DNA from: Streptomyces sp. CC208A
GTDB lineage: Bacteria; Actinomycetota; Actinomycetes; Streptomycetales; Streptomycetaceae
Direction: 5' to 3'
DNA length: 36,273 bases
NCBI RefSeq assembly: GCF_030010625.1
Contig: NZ_JASCXN010000051.1
Coordinates: 1 to 36,273 of the forward strand
Below are positions 1 to 8,019 of this stretch, piece after piece. Position numbers and translations under genes: made by a program. A model generated the notes under the pieces. The model saw only the letters and a list, made by a program, of their open reading frames with translations. It was not told where the DNA came from and made no database searches. Positions within the stretch are counted from its first letter, which is position 1, and every line of letters begins with the position of its first letter.

Positions 1-591
1 AGGGTGAGCAGGTGGTCCAGGCCGACGTCCACCCCCACCGCCGTGTCCGTGGCGGGCAGCGGCCTGACCGTCGGGTCGTCGCACAGCATCGAGACGAACC
101 AGCGCCCCGCCGCGTCCTGCGAGACGGTCACGGTGGACGGCGACGCTCCCTCCGGGAGCGGACGCGACCACACGATGTCCAGCGGCTCCGCCATCTTCGC
201 CAGGGTCAGCCTGCCGTCGCGGAAGCGGAACCCGCTGGTGGTGTACTCGGCGGACTTCCGCGACTTCTTCTTCGACTTGAAGCGCGGGTACTTCGCCCGC
301 TTGCCGAAGAAGTTCGTGAACGCCGCCTGCAGGTGCCGCAGGCACTGCTGGAGCGGGACGGAGGACATCGCCCAGGAACGCCAGTTCCTCGGTCCTCTTC
401 CACGCCGTCAGCATCGCGGATGTGGCGTTGTAGTTGACCCGCTCCTGCCGCGCCCACGCCTCCGTACGCGCGGCGAGCGCCAGGTTGTAGACCTTCCGCA
501 CACAGCCGAACGTGCGCGACAGCTCGGCCGCCTGCGCATCGGTCGGATGGAAGCGGTACCTGAACGCCCGCTTCACACACGTCGTGGCCAC
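1..591 (-). pseudogene. tnpB: IS200/IS605-family TnpB (RNA-guided nuclease), frameshifted and cut by window edge
   Basis: Reading the minus strand from about 591 gives a typical TnpB N-terminus (VKRAFRYRFHPTDAQAAEL, then CVRKVYNLALAARTEAW). It stays in frame to about position 366 (ending TEELAFLGDV). The family sequence then resumes in another frame as SVPLQQCLRHLQAAFTNFFG, followed by KRAKYPRFKSKKKSRKSAEY and, near the window start, AVGVDVGLDHLL, which holds the first RuvC-type catalytic Asp. The break at about 361-366 is one extra base (or two missing) in GATGTCCTCCGTCCC. The C-terminal RuvC motifs and zinc finger lie outside the window. Start candidates in frame are GTG at 591 (used here), 597 and 576. 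TnpB proteins are guide-RNA-directed DNA nucleases of insertion sequences; with the frame broken this copy is probably dead. No tnpA lies beside it within view. Confidence 0.85.
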
Positions 592-874
592 GCTCACAAA
601 CCAGTGGGACTGTGACTTACCACCAAACCTGCCGGTCAGAGCAGTGCGATTCACCTCGGCGGCGAAACCCAACCCCTTGCCCTGCTCCACAGGAGTCCAG
701 CTCTCTCGGCAAGCGGGAGGCAACCGATAAACCACACCAGGTCCGGCAGCCTCCAACAGCCGGACTCGGCGACGCCGAACCTCGGCCCCGGGTGCCGTTC
801 GAAGGCCCGACCCAGGGCAGGAGCCACAGAAGACATGCGCACGACGGAAATTGACAGTCAGCCAGGGGAAGCCG
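592..874. other. Spacer between tnpB relic and TetR gene
   Basis: No gene is supported in this 283-bp spacer. It should hold the left end of the IS200/IS605-type element. CTTGCC near 676 and GGCAAG near 710 form a loose inverted repeat around a small CTCC-ACA-GGAG hairpin, but I cannot place the element boundary. A TTGACA at 852-857 lies close to the TetR start and could be promoter-like or coincidental. Confidence 0.35.
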
Positions 875-1594
875 ATGGCACGCCCGGCGCTCAGCCGCGA
901 GGAGGTCCTGGACACGGCGGCGGCCCTGGTGCGGGAGCACGGCCCGGCCGGCCTCACCATGCGCGGGCTCGCCGCCGCCCTCGGCACGGCGGTCACCTCG
1001 ATCTACTGGCACGTGGGCAACCGCGAGTCGCTCCTCGACGCGCTGGCCGAGCGGACGGTGGCCGACCTCGGCGCGATCCGGCCGCACGGGAAGGACCCGG
1101 CGGAGCGGATCGGCTCGGTGGCGCACGCCCTGCGCCGGGCGCTGCGCGAGCGCCCGGACCTGGTGGCGATGGTCCACGAGCGGGGGCTGACCGAGCGGAT
1201 GTTCCTGCCGGCCCAGCGGGCCCTGGTCCGGGAGGCGCACGCGGCGGGGCTGCGCGGGGCACGGGCGGCGGAGCTGGTCCGCGCGGTCACCTTCCAGGCC
1301 GTCGGCCACGTGCTCGTGGAGCGCAACCGGGAGCGGGCCCCGGTCCGGTCCCCGGCCGAGGAGGAGCTGCGGGACGCCCGCGCCGCCGACGCCGACCCGC
1401 CGCCGGCCCGCGCGCTCGCCGCCCCGGTGGACACGGAGCGGCTCTTCGCGGCGTCGGTACGCGCGCTGGTGGAGGGCCTCCTGGCCGGTCCCCGCCCCTC
1501 TGCCGCCACGGACCCACCCTCCCCCACTACAGACATAGTGGACATAAGGGAAACAGGGGGCGGTGCTGTCGGTCGCGGGCCGTATCCTCAATGA
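875..1594 (+). CDS. TetR/AcrR family transcriptional regulator
   Basis: This 239-residue protein has a classical TetR N-terminal helix-turn-helix: LSREEVLDTAAALVREHG, then LTMRGLAAALGTAVTSIYWH, where SIYWHVGNRESLLDAL is the recognition-helix hallmark. The rest is the variable ligand-binding and dimerisation domain, with a proline- and alanine-rich C-terminal tail. I chose ATG 875 because AGGGGAA lies just upstream and the HTH follows directly; a TTG at 851 is in frame but weaker. The stop overlaps the next gene's start as ATGA (1591-1594), so the two are probably co-translated. The ligand is unknown. It may regulate itself and the downstream exonuclease gene, which is inference from overlap only. 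Confidence 0.85.
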   Translation: MARPALSREEVLDTAAALVREHGPAGLTMRGLAAALGTAVTSIYWHVGNRESLLDALAERTVADLGAIRPHGKDPAERIGSVAHALRRALRERPDLVAMVHERGLTERMFLPAQRALVREAHAAGLRGARAAELVRAVTFQAVGHVLVERNRERAPVRSPAEEELRDARAADADPPPARALAAPVDTERLFAASVRALVEGLLAGPRPSAATDPPSPTTDIVDIRETGGGAVGRGPYPQ

Positions 1595-2553
1595 CCATGC
1601 TCGACGACCGCACGACAGCAGCGACCTGGCCGACCGCCTACCCGCAGGGGTACGCGGTGGTCGACGTGGAGACCACCGGTCTCGCCCGCGACGACCGGAT
1701 CGTGTCCGCCGCCGTCTACCGGCTCGACGCGCGGGGCGACGTGGAGGACCACTGGTACACGCTGGTGAACCCGGAGCGGGACCCAGGACCGGTGTGGATC
1801 CACGGCCTCACCAGCGACGTCCTCGAAGGGGCGCCGCTCTTCGCGCAGATCGCCGAGGAGTTCTCGGCCCGCCTCGACGGCCGGGTCCTCGTCGCGCACA
1901 ACGCGATGTTCGACTGGCAGATGATCGCCCGGGAGTACGCGCGCGCCGAGCGGACCGCGCCCGTCAGGCAGCGGCTGTGCACCATCGCGCTCTCCAAGGA
2001 GCTGGCGCTGCCGCTGCCCAACCACAAGCTGGAGTCGCTGGCCGCCCACTTCGGCGTGGTGCAGCGGCGCGCGCACGACGCGCTCGACGACGCGCGCGTG
2101 CTCGCCGAGGCCTTCCGCCCCAGCCTGCACACGGCCGCCGAGCGGAACGTCCGGCTGCCGCTCCTGGAGTGCCGCCCGCTGACCGAGTGGGCGTCCGCAC
2201 CGGCCCGCCCCGCGTCCGCGTACCGGGCGGGCGGCTGGCGCCCCTCGCGGAAGCGGCCGGCCTGCCCGTACCCCAACCCCGGCCGGTACGAGACCGACAA
2301 GCCGCTCAAGCAGGGCATGCGGGTGGCCTTCTCCGGCGACACCTCCGTCGACCGCGAGCTCCTGGAGGACCGCACGGTGGAGGCCGGGCTGCACGTCGCC
2401 TCCTCCGTCTCCCGGCTGACCAGCCTCCTCGTGACCAACGACCCGGACGCCGGCACCTCCAAGACGGTCAAGGCGAGGGCCTTCGGCACCCCGATCGTCG
2501 ACGAGGCCGCCTACGCCCACCTGCTGCGCGACGTGGCCCCGGCAGACGGGTGA
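1591..2553 (+). CDS. DEDDh 3'-5' exonuclease with C-terminal BRCT domain
   Basis: The 320-residue product resembles DNA polymerase III epsilon-type exonucleases. Residues about 20-178 are the exonuclease: ExoI is VVDVETTGL with D25 and E27, ExoII is VAHNAMFDW with D108, and ExoIII is HDALDDARV with H162 and D167, so all DEDDh catalytic residues are present. Residues about 240-312 (MRVAFSGDTSVDRELLEDRT through FGTPIVDEAAYAHLL) look like a BRCT domain, as in NAD-dependent ligases. Such stand-alone proteins are usually assigned to DNA repair or nucleic acid turnover rather than replication proofreading. The ATG at 1591 overlaps the TetR stop; a second ATG lies at 1597. Confidence 0.9.
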   Translation: MTMLDDRTTAATWPTAYPQGYAVVDVETTGLARDDRIVSAAVYRLDARGDVEDHWYTLVNPERDPGPVWIHGLTSDVLEGAPLFAQIAEEFSARLDGRVLVAHNAMFDWQMIAREYARAERTAPVRQRLCTIALSKELALPLPNHKLESLAAHFGVVQRRAHDALDDARVLAEAFRPSLHTAAERNVRLPLLECRPLTEWASAPARPASAYRAGGWRPSRKRPACPYPNPGRYETDKPLKQGMRVAFSGDTSVDRELLEDRTVEAGLHVASSVSRLTSLLVTNDPDAGTSKTVKARAFGTPIVDEAAYAHLLRDVAPADG

Positions 2554-2617
2554 CACCGCCGCCCCCGGCGGGCGTGCCGCGCGGCGCGCGCGGGCCCGGG
2601 GCCCCACCCTGTGGCGC

Positions 2618-2851
2618 ATGGCACGTTGTGAGGTCTGCGGAAACGATTACGGCATGTCGTTCGAGGTGCACGCGCAGGGCGCGGTCCACGTCTTCGACTG
2701 CTTCGCCTGCGCCATCCACCGCATGGCGCCCATCTGCGAGCACTGCCGGGTCCAGGTCATCGGGCAGGGCGTCGAGGCCGACGGGAAGTGGTACTGCGGC
2801 GCCCACTGCGCCCGCGCGGAAGGGAAGGCGGGCATCGTCGACCGGGTGTGA
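2618..2851 (+). CDS. Small Cys-rich zinc-ribbon/LIM-like protein
   Basis: This 77-residue protein has four paired cysteine motifs: CEVC (4-7), CFAC (28-31), CEHC (40-43) and CGAHC (60-64), with His residues between them. The spacing suggests two zinc-binding ribbons. I recognise the type as a conserved small actinobacterial protein without a known function, sometimes labelled metallothionein-like. It has no signal peptide or membrane segment. No convincing Shine-Dalgarno sequence precedes the ATG. It may bind metal or nucleic acid, but nothing in the neighbourhood decides this. Confidence 0.8.
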   Translation: MARCEVCGNDYGMSFEVHAQGAVHVFDCFACAIHRMAPICEHCRVQVIGQGVEADGKWYCGAHCARAEGKAGIVDRV

Positions 2852-2880
2852 CCCGTGCGGAGGCCGGTCGTTGAACTCGA

Positions 2881-2970
2881 CGGTCCCCGCTCCTGCGGGG
2901 GTGGTCCCCGGTACACCCCACGACCCTACGCACGGGTGCGGTCGGCCCCGCCCACGCGGGGACGGCCCCT
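2881..2970. CRISPR. Two degenerate type I-E-like repeats with one 32-nt spacer
   Basis: Two hairpin-forming units lie exactly 61 nt apart, the usual type I-E period. Unit 1 (2881-2909) has CCCCGC-TCCT-GCGGGG followed by GTGGTCCCC. Unit 2 (2942-2970) has CCCCGC-CCAC-GCGGGG followed by ACGGCCCCT. Each has a 6-bp stem with a 4-nt loop at the same offset, and about 20 of 29 positions match. The stem and tail resemble streptomycete type I-E repeats as I remember them. No third unit occurs 61 nt to either side and no cas genes are visible. A pair of terminator-like hairpins between genes is the main alternative. Confidence 0.35.
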
Positions 2971-3006
2971 CCGGCACCCGCCGTGAGGGGCCCACTCGCG
3001 GCGATG

Positions 3007-3019
3007 TACCGTCGACGGC
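3007..3019 (+). promoter_or_regulatory. Candidate leaderless -10 element for SURF1 gene
   Basis: TACCGT at 3007-3012 fits the TANNNT actinobacterial -10 consensus and is followed by 7 nt and then the GTG start at 3020. No ribosome binding site is visible. This geometry is typical of leaderless transcripts. Confidence 0.4.
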
Positions 3020-3835
3020 GTGTACCGCTTCCTGTTGTCCCGGCAGTGGGTGATCCTCACCCTCGTCGCCCTCGTCCTCATCCCCGTGATGATCGAGCTG
3101 GGCTTCTGGCAGTTCCACCGGCACGAGCGCCGGGTCGCCCAGAACACCCTGATCGCGGACAACCTGAAGGCCCGGCCGGTCCCGGTCGAGGAGCTCACCT
3201 CCCCCGGTCACACCGTCCCGCGCGCCGACTACTGGCGCCAGGTCACCGCCACCGGCACCTTCGACACCGCCCACGAGGTCGTCGTCCGCCGCCGCACCTC
3301 CTCCGACGACCGGGTCGGCGCGCACGTGCTCACCCCGCTGGTCCTGAAGGACGGCCGGGTCGTCCTGGTCAACCGGGGCTGGGTGCCCGCCGCCGCAAAC
3401 CAGCGCGACTACCCGGACGTCCCGCCCGCCCCCAAGGGCGAGGTCACCGTCACCGGCAGGCTCAAGGCCGACGAGACCACCGGCGCCAGCGGCATCAAGG
3501 ACCTCAAGGGCCTGCCGGAGCGTCAGGTGATGCTCATCAGCAGCGGCCAGCAGGCGGAGCTGATCGGCCGCGAGGTGCTGGGCGGCTACATCGAGCAGAC
3601 CGCGCCCGCGGCGCCCGGCGGCTCCCCCGAGCAGATCCCCGAGCCCGACCACGACTCGATCGGCGCCCACATGGCGTACGCCGTGCAGTGGTGGCTCTTC
3701 TCCGCCGGCGTGCCGGTCGGCTGGTTCGTCCTCGTACGCCGCGAGAAGCGCGACCGCGAGGCCGCGCTGTCCGAGACCCCGGCAACCCCGCAGACCCCGA
3801 AGGACGACAGCGCGATCGAGGCCACCGCTGGTTGA
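3020..3835 (+). CDS. SURF1 family cytochrome oxidase biogenesis protein
   Basis: The 271-residue protein has the SURF1 layout. An N-terminal membrane helix (about 11-27) is followed by GFWQFHRHERR, the family GxWQxxR motif. An extracytoplasmic domain contains YWRQVTATGTFDTAHEVVVR and VLVNRGWVPA. A second membrane helix (about 222-240) follows HMAYAVQWW, matching the family HxxYAxQW motif. The C-terminal tail is charged and Pro/Thr-rich. SURF1 proteins help assemble the haem a/a3 centre of aa3-type cytochrome c oxidase. The GTG start sits just behind a TANNNT element. The gene abuts the GH15 gene downstream. Confidence 0.9.
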   Translation: MYRFLLSRQWVILTLVALVLIPVMIELGFWQFHRHERRVAQNTLIADNLKARPVPVEELTSPGHTVPRADYWRQVTATGTFDTAHEVVVRRRTSSDDRVGAHVLTPLVLKDGRVVLVNRGWVPAAANQRDYPDVPPAPKGEVTVTGRLKADETTGASGIKDLKGLPERQVMLISSGQQAELIGREVLGGYIEQTAPAAPGGSPEQIPEPDHDSIGAHMAYAVQWWLFSAGVPVGWFVLVRREKRDREAALSETPATPQTPKDDSAIEATAG

Positions 3836-3864
3836 CCGTCGCCGCTACCGGGAACGCCCAGAGC

Positions 3865-5649
3865 GTGACCCGACGCATCGACGACTACGCCCTGATCGGT
3901 GATCTCCAGACCGCCGCGCTCGTCGGTCGCGACGGATCGATCGACTGGCTGTGTCTCCCCCGCTTCGACTCCGCCGCCTGCTTCGCCGCCCTCCTCGGCG
4001 ACGAGGACAACGGCCACTGGCGGATCGCCCCGAAGGGCGCCACCACCTGCACCTCCCGCCGCTACGCCGAGGACTCCCTGGTCCTGGAGACGTACTGGGA
4101 GACCCGCACCGGCACCGTCAAGGTCACCGACTTCATGCCCCAGCGGGACCGCGCCCCTGACGTCGTCCGGATCGTCGAGGGCCTCAGCGGCCGCGTCGAG
4201 ATGAGCGCCGTGCTCCGCCTCCGCTTCGACTACGGCTCGATCGTGCCGTGGGTGCGGCGGTCCGAGGGGCTGCGGGTCGCCGTCGCCGGGCCCGACGCCG
4301 TCTGGCTGCGCAGCGAACCGACCGTGAAGACCTGGGGCCAGCAGTACGCCACCTGCTCCGCCTTCACCGTGGCCGCCGGGGAGCGGGTCGCGTTCGTCCT
4401 CACCTGGCACCCCTCCCACCAGCGGCGGCCCCCGCTGGTCGACCCCTACGAGGCCCTGGAGCACTCGCTCGCCGACTGGCGCGCCTGGACCGCCCACTGC
4501 ACCTACCGGGGGCCGTACCGGGAGGCCGTGGTCCGCTCCCTCATCACCCTCAAGGCGCTCACCTACGCCCCCACCGGCGGGATCGTCGCCGCCCCCACCA
4601 CCTCCCTGCCGGAGGAGATCGGCGGCGTGCGGAACTGGGACTACCGGGCCTGCTGGCTGCGGGACTCCTCGCTCACCCTGGGCGCGCTGCTCGCCGCCGG
4701 ATACGCCGAGGAGGCCGCCGCCTGGCGCGACTGGCTGCTCCGCGCGGTCGCCGGCGACCCCGCCGACCTCCAGATCATGTACGGGCCGGCCGGTGAGCGG
4801 CGGCTCCCGGAGACCTCGCTGCCCTGGCTGCGCGGCTACGCCGACTCGCTTCCCGTACGGACCGGGAACGCGGCCGTGGACCAGTTCCAGCTCGACGTGT
4901 ACGGGGAGGTCATGGACACCCTGCACCGCGCACGCGCGGCGGGCATCCCGGCCGAGCGGCACGCCTGGAACCTCCAGCTGAGCCTGCTCGGCTTCCTGGA
5001 GTCGCACTGGCGCGAACCCGACGAGGGGCTGTGGGAGGTGCGCGGTCCGCGCCGCCACTTCACCCACTCCAAGGTGATGGCGTGGGTGGCGGCCGACCGG
5101 GCGGTGCGCACCCTGGAGGCCGACCCCTCGCTGCCCGGGGAGCCGGGCCGCTGGCGGGCGCTGCGCGACGAGATCCACGCGGAGGTGTGCGCGCGGGCGT
5201 ACGACCCCGTACGGAACACCTTCACCCAGTCGTACGGCTCGCGGGAGCTGGACGCCGCCACCCTGCTCATCCCCCTGGTCGGCTTCCTGCCGCCGGACGA
5301 CCCCCGGGTGGTGGGCACGGTCGACGCGGTGCGGGCGGAGCTGACCCACCGGGGCTTCCTGCGGCGCTACACCCCCGACTCGGGGGCGGTCGACGGGCTG
5401 CCCGGCCGGGAGGGCACCTTCCTCGTCTGCTCCTTCTGGCTGGCGGACGCGCTGTGGGCGACCGGGCGGGAGGCGGAGGCCCGGGAGCTGTTCGAACGGC
5501 TCGTGGGGCTGACCAACGACGTGGGTCTGCTCGCGGAGGAGTACGACCCGGTGGCGGACCGGCAGCTCGGCAACTTCCCGCAGGCGTTCAGCCACATCGG
5601 CCTGGTGGGCACGGCTCTCGCCCTGGCCGGGGAGGAGGCGGCAGGATAG
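3865..5649 (+). CDS. GH15 family glycosidase (glucoamylase/trehalase-like)
   Basis: This 594-residue protein has the GH15 actinobacterial signature: an N-terminal beta domain beginning RIDDYALIGDLQTAALVGRD and DGSIDWLCLPRFDS, then an alpha/alpha barrel with NWDYRACWLRDSS at about 257-269 and LLAEEYDP with candidate catalytic E558/E559. There is no signal peptide, so it acts in the cytoplasm. Related mycobacterial and streptomycete proteins have been described as trehalases, so trehalose or short alpha-glucans are the likely substrates. GTG 3865 is chosen because family members begin at TxRIxDYALIGD; an in-frame TTG at 3832 overlaps the SURF1 stop and is an alternative. Confidence 0.88.
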   Translation: MTRRIDDYALIGDLQTAALVGRDGSIDWLCLPRFDSAACFAALLGDEDNGHWRIAPKGATTCTSRRYAEDSLVLETYWETRTGTVKVTDFMPQRDRAPDVVRIVEGLSGRVEMSAVLRLRFDYGSIVPWVRRSEGLRVAVAGPDAVWLRSEPTVKTWGQQYATCSAFTVAAGERVAFVLTWHPSHQRRPPLVDPYEALEHSLADWRAWTAHCTYRGPYREAVVRSLITLKALTYAPTGGIVAAPTTSLPEEIGGVRNWDYRACWLRDSSLTLGALLAAGYAEEAAAWRDWLLRAVAGDPADLQIMYGPAGERRLPETSLPWLRGYADSLPVRTGNAAVDQFQLDVYGEVMDTLHRARAAGIPAERHAWNLQLSLLGFLESHWREPDEGLWEVRGPRRHFTHSKVMAWVAADRAVRTLEADPSLPGEPGRWRALRDEIHAEVCARAYDPVRNTFTQSYGSRELDAATLLIPLVGFLPPDDPRVVGTVDAVRAELTHRGFLRRYTPDSGAVDGLPGREGTFLVCSFWLADALWATGREAEARELFERLVGLTNDVGLLAEEYDPVADRQLGNFPQAFSHIGLVGTALALAGEEAAG

Positions 5650-5653
5650 GCGC

Positions 5654-6409
5654 ATGGATCTTGGACTGAAGGACCGCGTGTACGTCGTCACCGGCGCCAC
5701 CCGGGGGCTCGGCCGGGCCTCCGCGGAGGCACTGCTCGCCGAGGGCGCCCGGGTGCTGATCACCGGACGGGAGGAGACGACCGTCGCCGAGGCGGTGGCC
5801 GCGCTGGGCGAGGGCGCGGCGGGGCTCGCCGCCGACAACGACGACCCGGAGACGCCGGCCCGGCTGATCGCGGAGGCCCGCGCCCGGTTCGGCGGTCTCG
5901 ACGGCGTCCTGATCAGTGTCGGCGGCCCGGCGCCGGGCTTCGCCGCGGACAACACCGACGAGGAGTGGGCGGCGGCCTTCGGCACCGTCTTCCTCGGCGC
6001 GGTGCGGCTGGCCAGGGCGGCGGCCGAGACCCTGGGCGAGGGCGGGGTGATCGGCTTCGTCCTGTCGGGGTCGGTGCACGAGCCGATCGCGGGCCTGACC
6101 ATCTCGAACGGGCTGCGCCCGGGGCTCGCGGGCTTCGCCAAGTCCCTCGCCAACGACCTGGGCCCGCGCGGGATCCGGGTGGTCGGCCTGCTGCCGAGCC
6201 GGATCGACACGGACCGGGTCCGGCAGCTCGACGCGCTCTCCGGTGACGCGGAGGCCGCCCGCGCGGCCAACGAGGCGACGATCCCGCTGCGCCGCTACGG
6301 CACCCCGGAGGAGTTCGGCCGCACGGCCGCCTTCGTCCTCTCCCCGGCCGCCTCGTACCTGACGGGGCTGATGCTGCCGGTGGACGGCGGCGCCCGCCAC
6401 GGCTTCTGA
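5654..6409 (+). CDS. SDR family oxidoreductase with atypical active site
   Basis: The 251-residue protein has a Rossmann fold with the nucleotide motif TGATRGLG (13-20) and an ISVGG strand end at about 87-91. It ends in the usual FVLSPAASYLTGLMLPVDGG. The canonical catalytic YxxxK is not present. Where it is expected, after SGSVHEPIAGL, the sequence is ISNGLRPGLAGFAKSLA, with Ser and Arg in the Tyr and Lys positions. A group of SDR proteins with SNGLR or SNALR at this place exists, so this may be a divergent subfamily rather than a mutation. It starts 4 nt after the GH15 stop and is probably in the same transcript. The substrate is unknown. Confidence 0.8.
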   Translation: MDLGLKDRVYVVTGATRGLGRASAEALLAEGARVLITGREETTVAEAVAALGEGAAGLAADNDDPETPARLIAEARARFGGLDGVLISVGGPAPGFAADNTDEEWAAAFGTVFLGAVRLARAAAETLGEGGVIGFVLSGSVHEPIAGLTISNGLRPGLAGFAKSLANDLGPRGIRVVGLLPSRIDTDRVRQLDALSGDAEAARAANEATIPLRRYGTPEEFGRTAAFVLSPAASYLTGLMLPVDGGARHGF

Positions 6410-6419
6410 CGGGCCGTGC

Positions 6420-7031
6420 TCAGCTGACGCGGCGGGCCCGGTGCCTGACCGCGCGGAGGCGGGCCTCGGTGGGCAGGGTGGCCAGGCCCGCGGAGCTCCA
6501 GGCGCGGGCCAGGGCCTCGCCGCTGAGCCCGGCCAGGGTCTCGCCCGGGGAGGCGTACGGCTCCAGGAGGAGCGCGACGCGGGTACGGGGCGCGGTGCGG
6601 CGGCCGGTGAGGGCGACACGGGCCCGGGCCACGCCCTCCTGGGCGGCGGCGTCCGCCTCCAGGACGCCCTCCAGGGCCCGGCCGCGCAGCACGGCGGCGT
6701 CGCCGTCACCGGTGTCGACGAGGACCTCGGCGAGCCGGCCCCGGCGGAACTGGGCGATCAGCCACCACAGGGCGAGCAGGACGAGGACGCCGAGGACGGC
6801 GATGACGGTCGGCCACCACCAGCTCTCCTCGCGCCACCGCCGGCGGTCGGCGGTGGACAGGAGCACGTCGTCGGGGCCCGACCAGGGCCACCAGGAGGGG
6901 ACGGGCAGGTCGAGTCCCGCGGCGAGGACGGCGCCTCCTACGAGGAGGAGCAGCAGTCCGGCGAGGCCGAGCAGGGCGCGGTTGACGCGCCGGAGGGCGG
7001 CGGTGACGGGGGCGTGCACGGGCGCCTTCAC
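6420..7031 (-). CDS. amaP: AmaP-like membrane anchor (alkaline shock response)
   Basis: This 203-residue protein has two membrane helices (about 18-40 and 73-92) enclosing a Trp-rich loop (VPSWWPWSGPDD, EESWWWPT). A C-terminal cytoplasmic domain follows, with strand-helix pattern RVALLLEPYASPGETLAGLS, resembling the Asp23-related part of AmaP proteins. In firmicutes AmaP anchors Asp23 to the membrane. Here it is the last gene of a minus-strand Asp23-type cluster and overlaps the upstream gene by 4 nt (ATGA at 7028-7031), which supports a joint role in the cell envelope. The name follows family resemblance and context only. Confidence 0.75.
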   Translation of the reverse strand: MKAPVHAPVTAALRRVNRALLGLAGLLLLLVGGAVLAAGLDLPVPSWWPWSGPDDVLLSTADRRRWREESWWWPTVIAVLGVLVLLALWWLIAQFRRGRLAEVLVDTGDGDAAVLRGRALEGVLEADAAAQEGVARARVALTGRRTAPRTRVALLLEPYASPGETLAGLSGEALARAWSSAGLATLPTEARLRAVRHRARRVS

Positions 7032-7657
7032 CCCTTCTTCCTGGACGGGCGGTTCACCCGGACGGTCAGTGCGGGCGGGTGGGCGAGCCCGAGTTCCTCG
7101 ATGCCGTCGGCGAGGACGGACGCGACGTCGGCGTGGACGTCGTCGAGCGGGCGGAAGTGGGAGACGGCCCGGACGGCGACCTTGGCGCGGCCGACCCGGA
7201 CCTTCACGGACTGCACGCCGGAGACCTCCATGGCCCGGTCGCGCAGGGTGAGCGCGGCGGCCTCCCGGTCGAGCCCGGCGCGTACGTCGGGGTGTTCGCG
7301 GCGCATCGGCAGCACGGCCCGCAGGCCGGGGGTGGCCGCCAGGACCAGCAGCCAGACGCCGAGCAGGACGGCGAGGGCGGCGGCCGCGAGGACCCAGTCG
7401 TCGTCGAGGGGCCGGGTCGCGAGCTCGTCGGCGAGGTCGCGCCGCCAGCTCATGGCCGAGCGGTCGGCCCGGACGGCGGCCACGTCGTACAGGAGCAGTC
7501 CGGTGCCGCCGAGGACGACGGCGGCGAGCAGCGCGGCGGGGATCCGCCGGACGGACCAGAAGCGCCGGACCCGGTCCGGTGCGAGGACGGGGACGCCGTC
7601 GCCGGCGGTCTCCTCCTCGTTCCGCCGGCCGGCGGTGGGCCGTTCGGGTGTCGTCAT
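7028..7657 (-). CDS. DUF6286-type membrane protein of Asp23 cluster
   Basis: The 209-residue protein has a polar N-terminus, a first membrane helix (IPAALLAAVVLGGTGLLLYD), a second (DDWVLAAAALAVLLGVWLLV) and a C-terminal domain containing GVQSVKVRVGRAKVAVRAVS followed by helix DVHADVASVLADGIEELGL. The C-terminal domain looks like a diverged Asp23 fold. I recognise it as the streptomycete family usually called DUF6286. The start ATG overlaps the upstream Asp23 gene stop, and its own stop overlaps amaP, so translation is probably coupled across three genes. A role as a membrane partner of the Asp23 proteins is inferred. Confidence 0.75.
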   Translation of the reverse strand: MTTPERPTAGRRNEEETAGDGVPVLAPDRVRRFWSVRRIPAALLAAVVLGGTGLLLYDVAAVRADRSAMSWRRDLADELATRPLDDDWVLAAAALAVLLGVWLLVLAATPGLRAVLPMRREHPDVRAGLDREAAALTLRDRAMEVSGVQSVKVRVGRAKVAVRAVSHFRPLDDVHADVASVLADGIEELGLAHPPALTVRVNRPSRKKG

Positions 7658-8013
7658 GCCAGGCGGCCCTTCCTGGCGGGGGGCGTGGTGCGCGGGGAGT
7701 GGAGGCGCTCGACGTGGACGGCGACCTCGTGGACCTCCATGCCGACCAGTTCCTCCACCCGGCCGCGGACGCGTCCCCGGACGGCTCCGCAGCGGCGGCC
7801 GACGTCCGTGGGGTAGTCGAGTTCGAGGCTGACCGAGATCCGGGCGACGTCCCGGTGGACGACGACCGAGGCGTGCGGCGGGTGGCCGCCCTTCGGCACG
7901 CGGCCCAGGGCCTCCCGGGCGGCCTGCGCGGAGATCTTGGCGACCACCCGGTCGGCGATCGTGGTCGCGCCGCGTTCCCGTACCGGCGGGCGTACCGTGA
8001 CGTCCGTGGTCAC
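7654..8013 (-). CDS. Asp23/Gls24 family envelope stress protein
   Basis: The 119-residue protein has the Asp23 pattern: an N-terminal RGATTIADRVVAKISAQAAREAL helix, then HASVVVHRDVARISVSLELD strands, a helix RGRVRGRVEELVGMEV, and a final strand HEVAVHVERL. Asp23 proteins are abundant membrane-associated stress proteins in firmicutes, and actinobacteria carry several paralogues. The basic tail (RTTPPARKGRLA) overlaps the next start by 4 nt. It is the second Asp23 paralogue in this cluster; the other lies at 8260-8715. Confidence 0.85.
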   Translation of the reverse strand: MTTDVTVRPPVRERGATTIADRVVAKISAQAAREALGRVPKGGHPPHASVVVHRDVARISVSLELDYPTDVGRRCGAVRGRVRGRVEELVGMEVHEVAVHVERLHSPRTTPPARKGRLA

Positions 8014-8019
8014 CCGGCG

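Noticed and set aside
4..615. Long open frames on the plus strand opposite the tnpB relic
   Set aside because: They read as Arg/Pro-rich shadow sequence, whereas the minus strand gives clear TnpB motifs.
2820..3012. More CRISPR-like units beyond the two found
   Set aside because: The positions 61 nt upstream and downstream of the pair lack the CCCCGC and GCGGGG stem.
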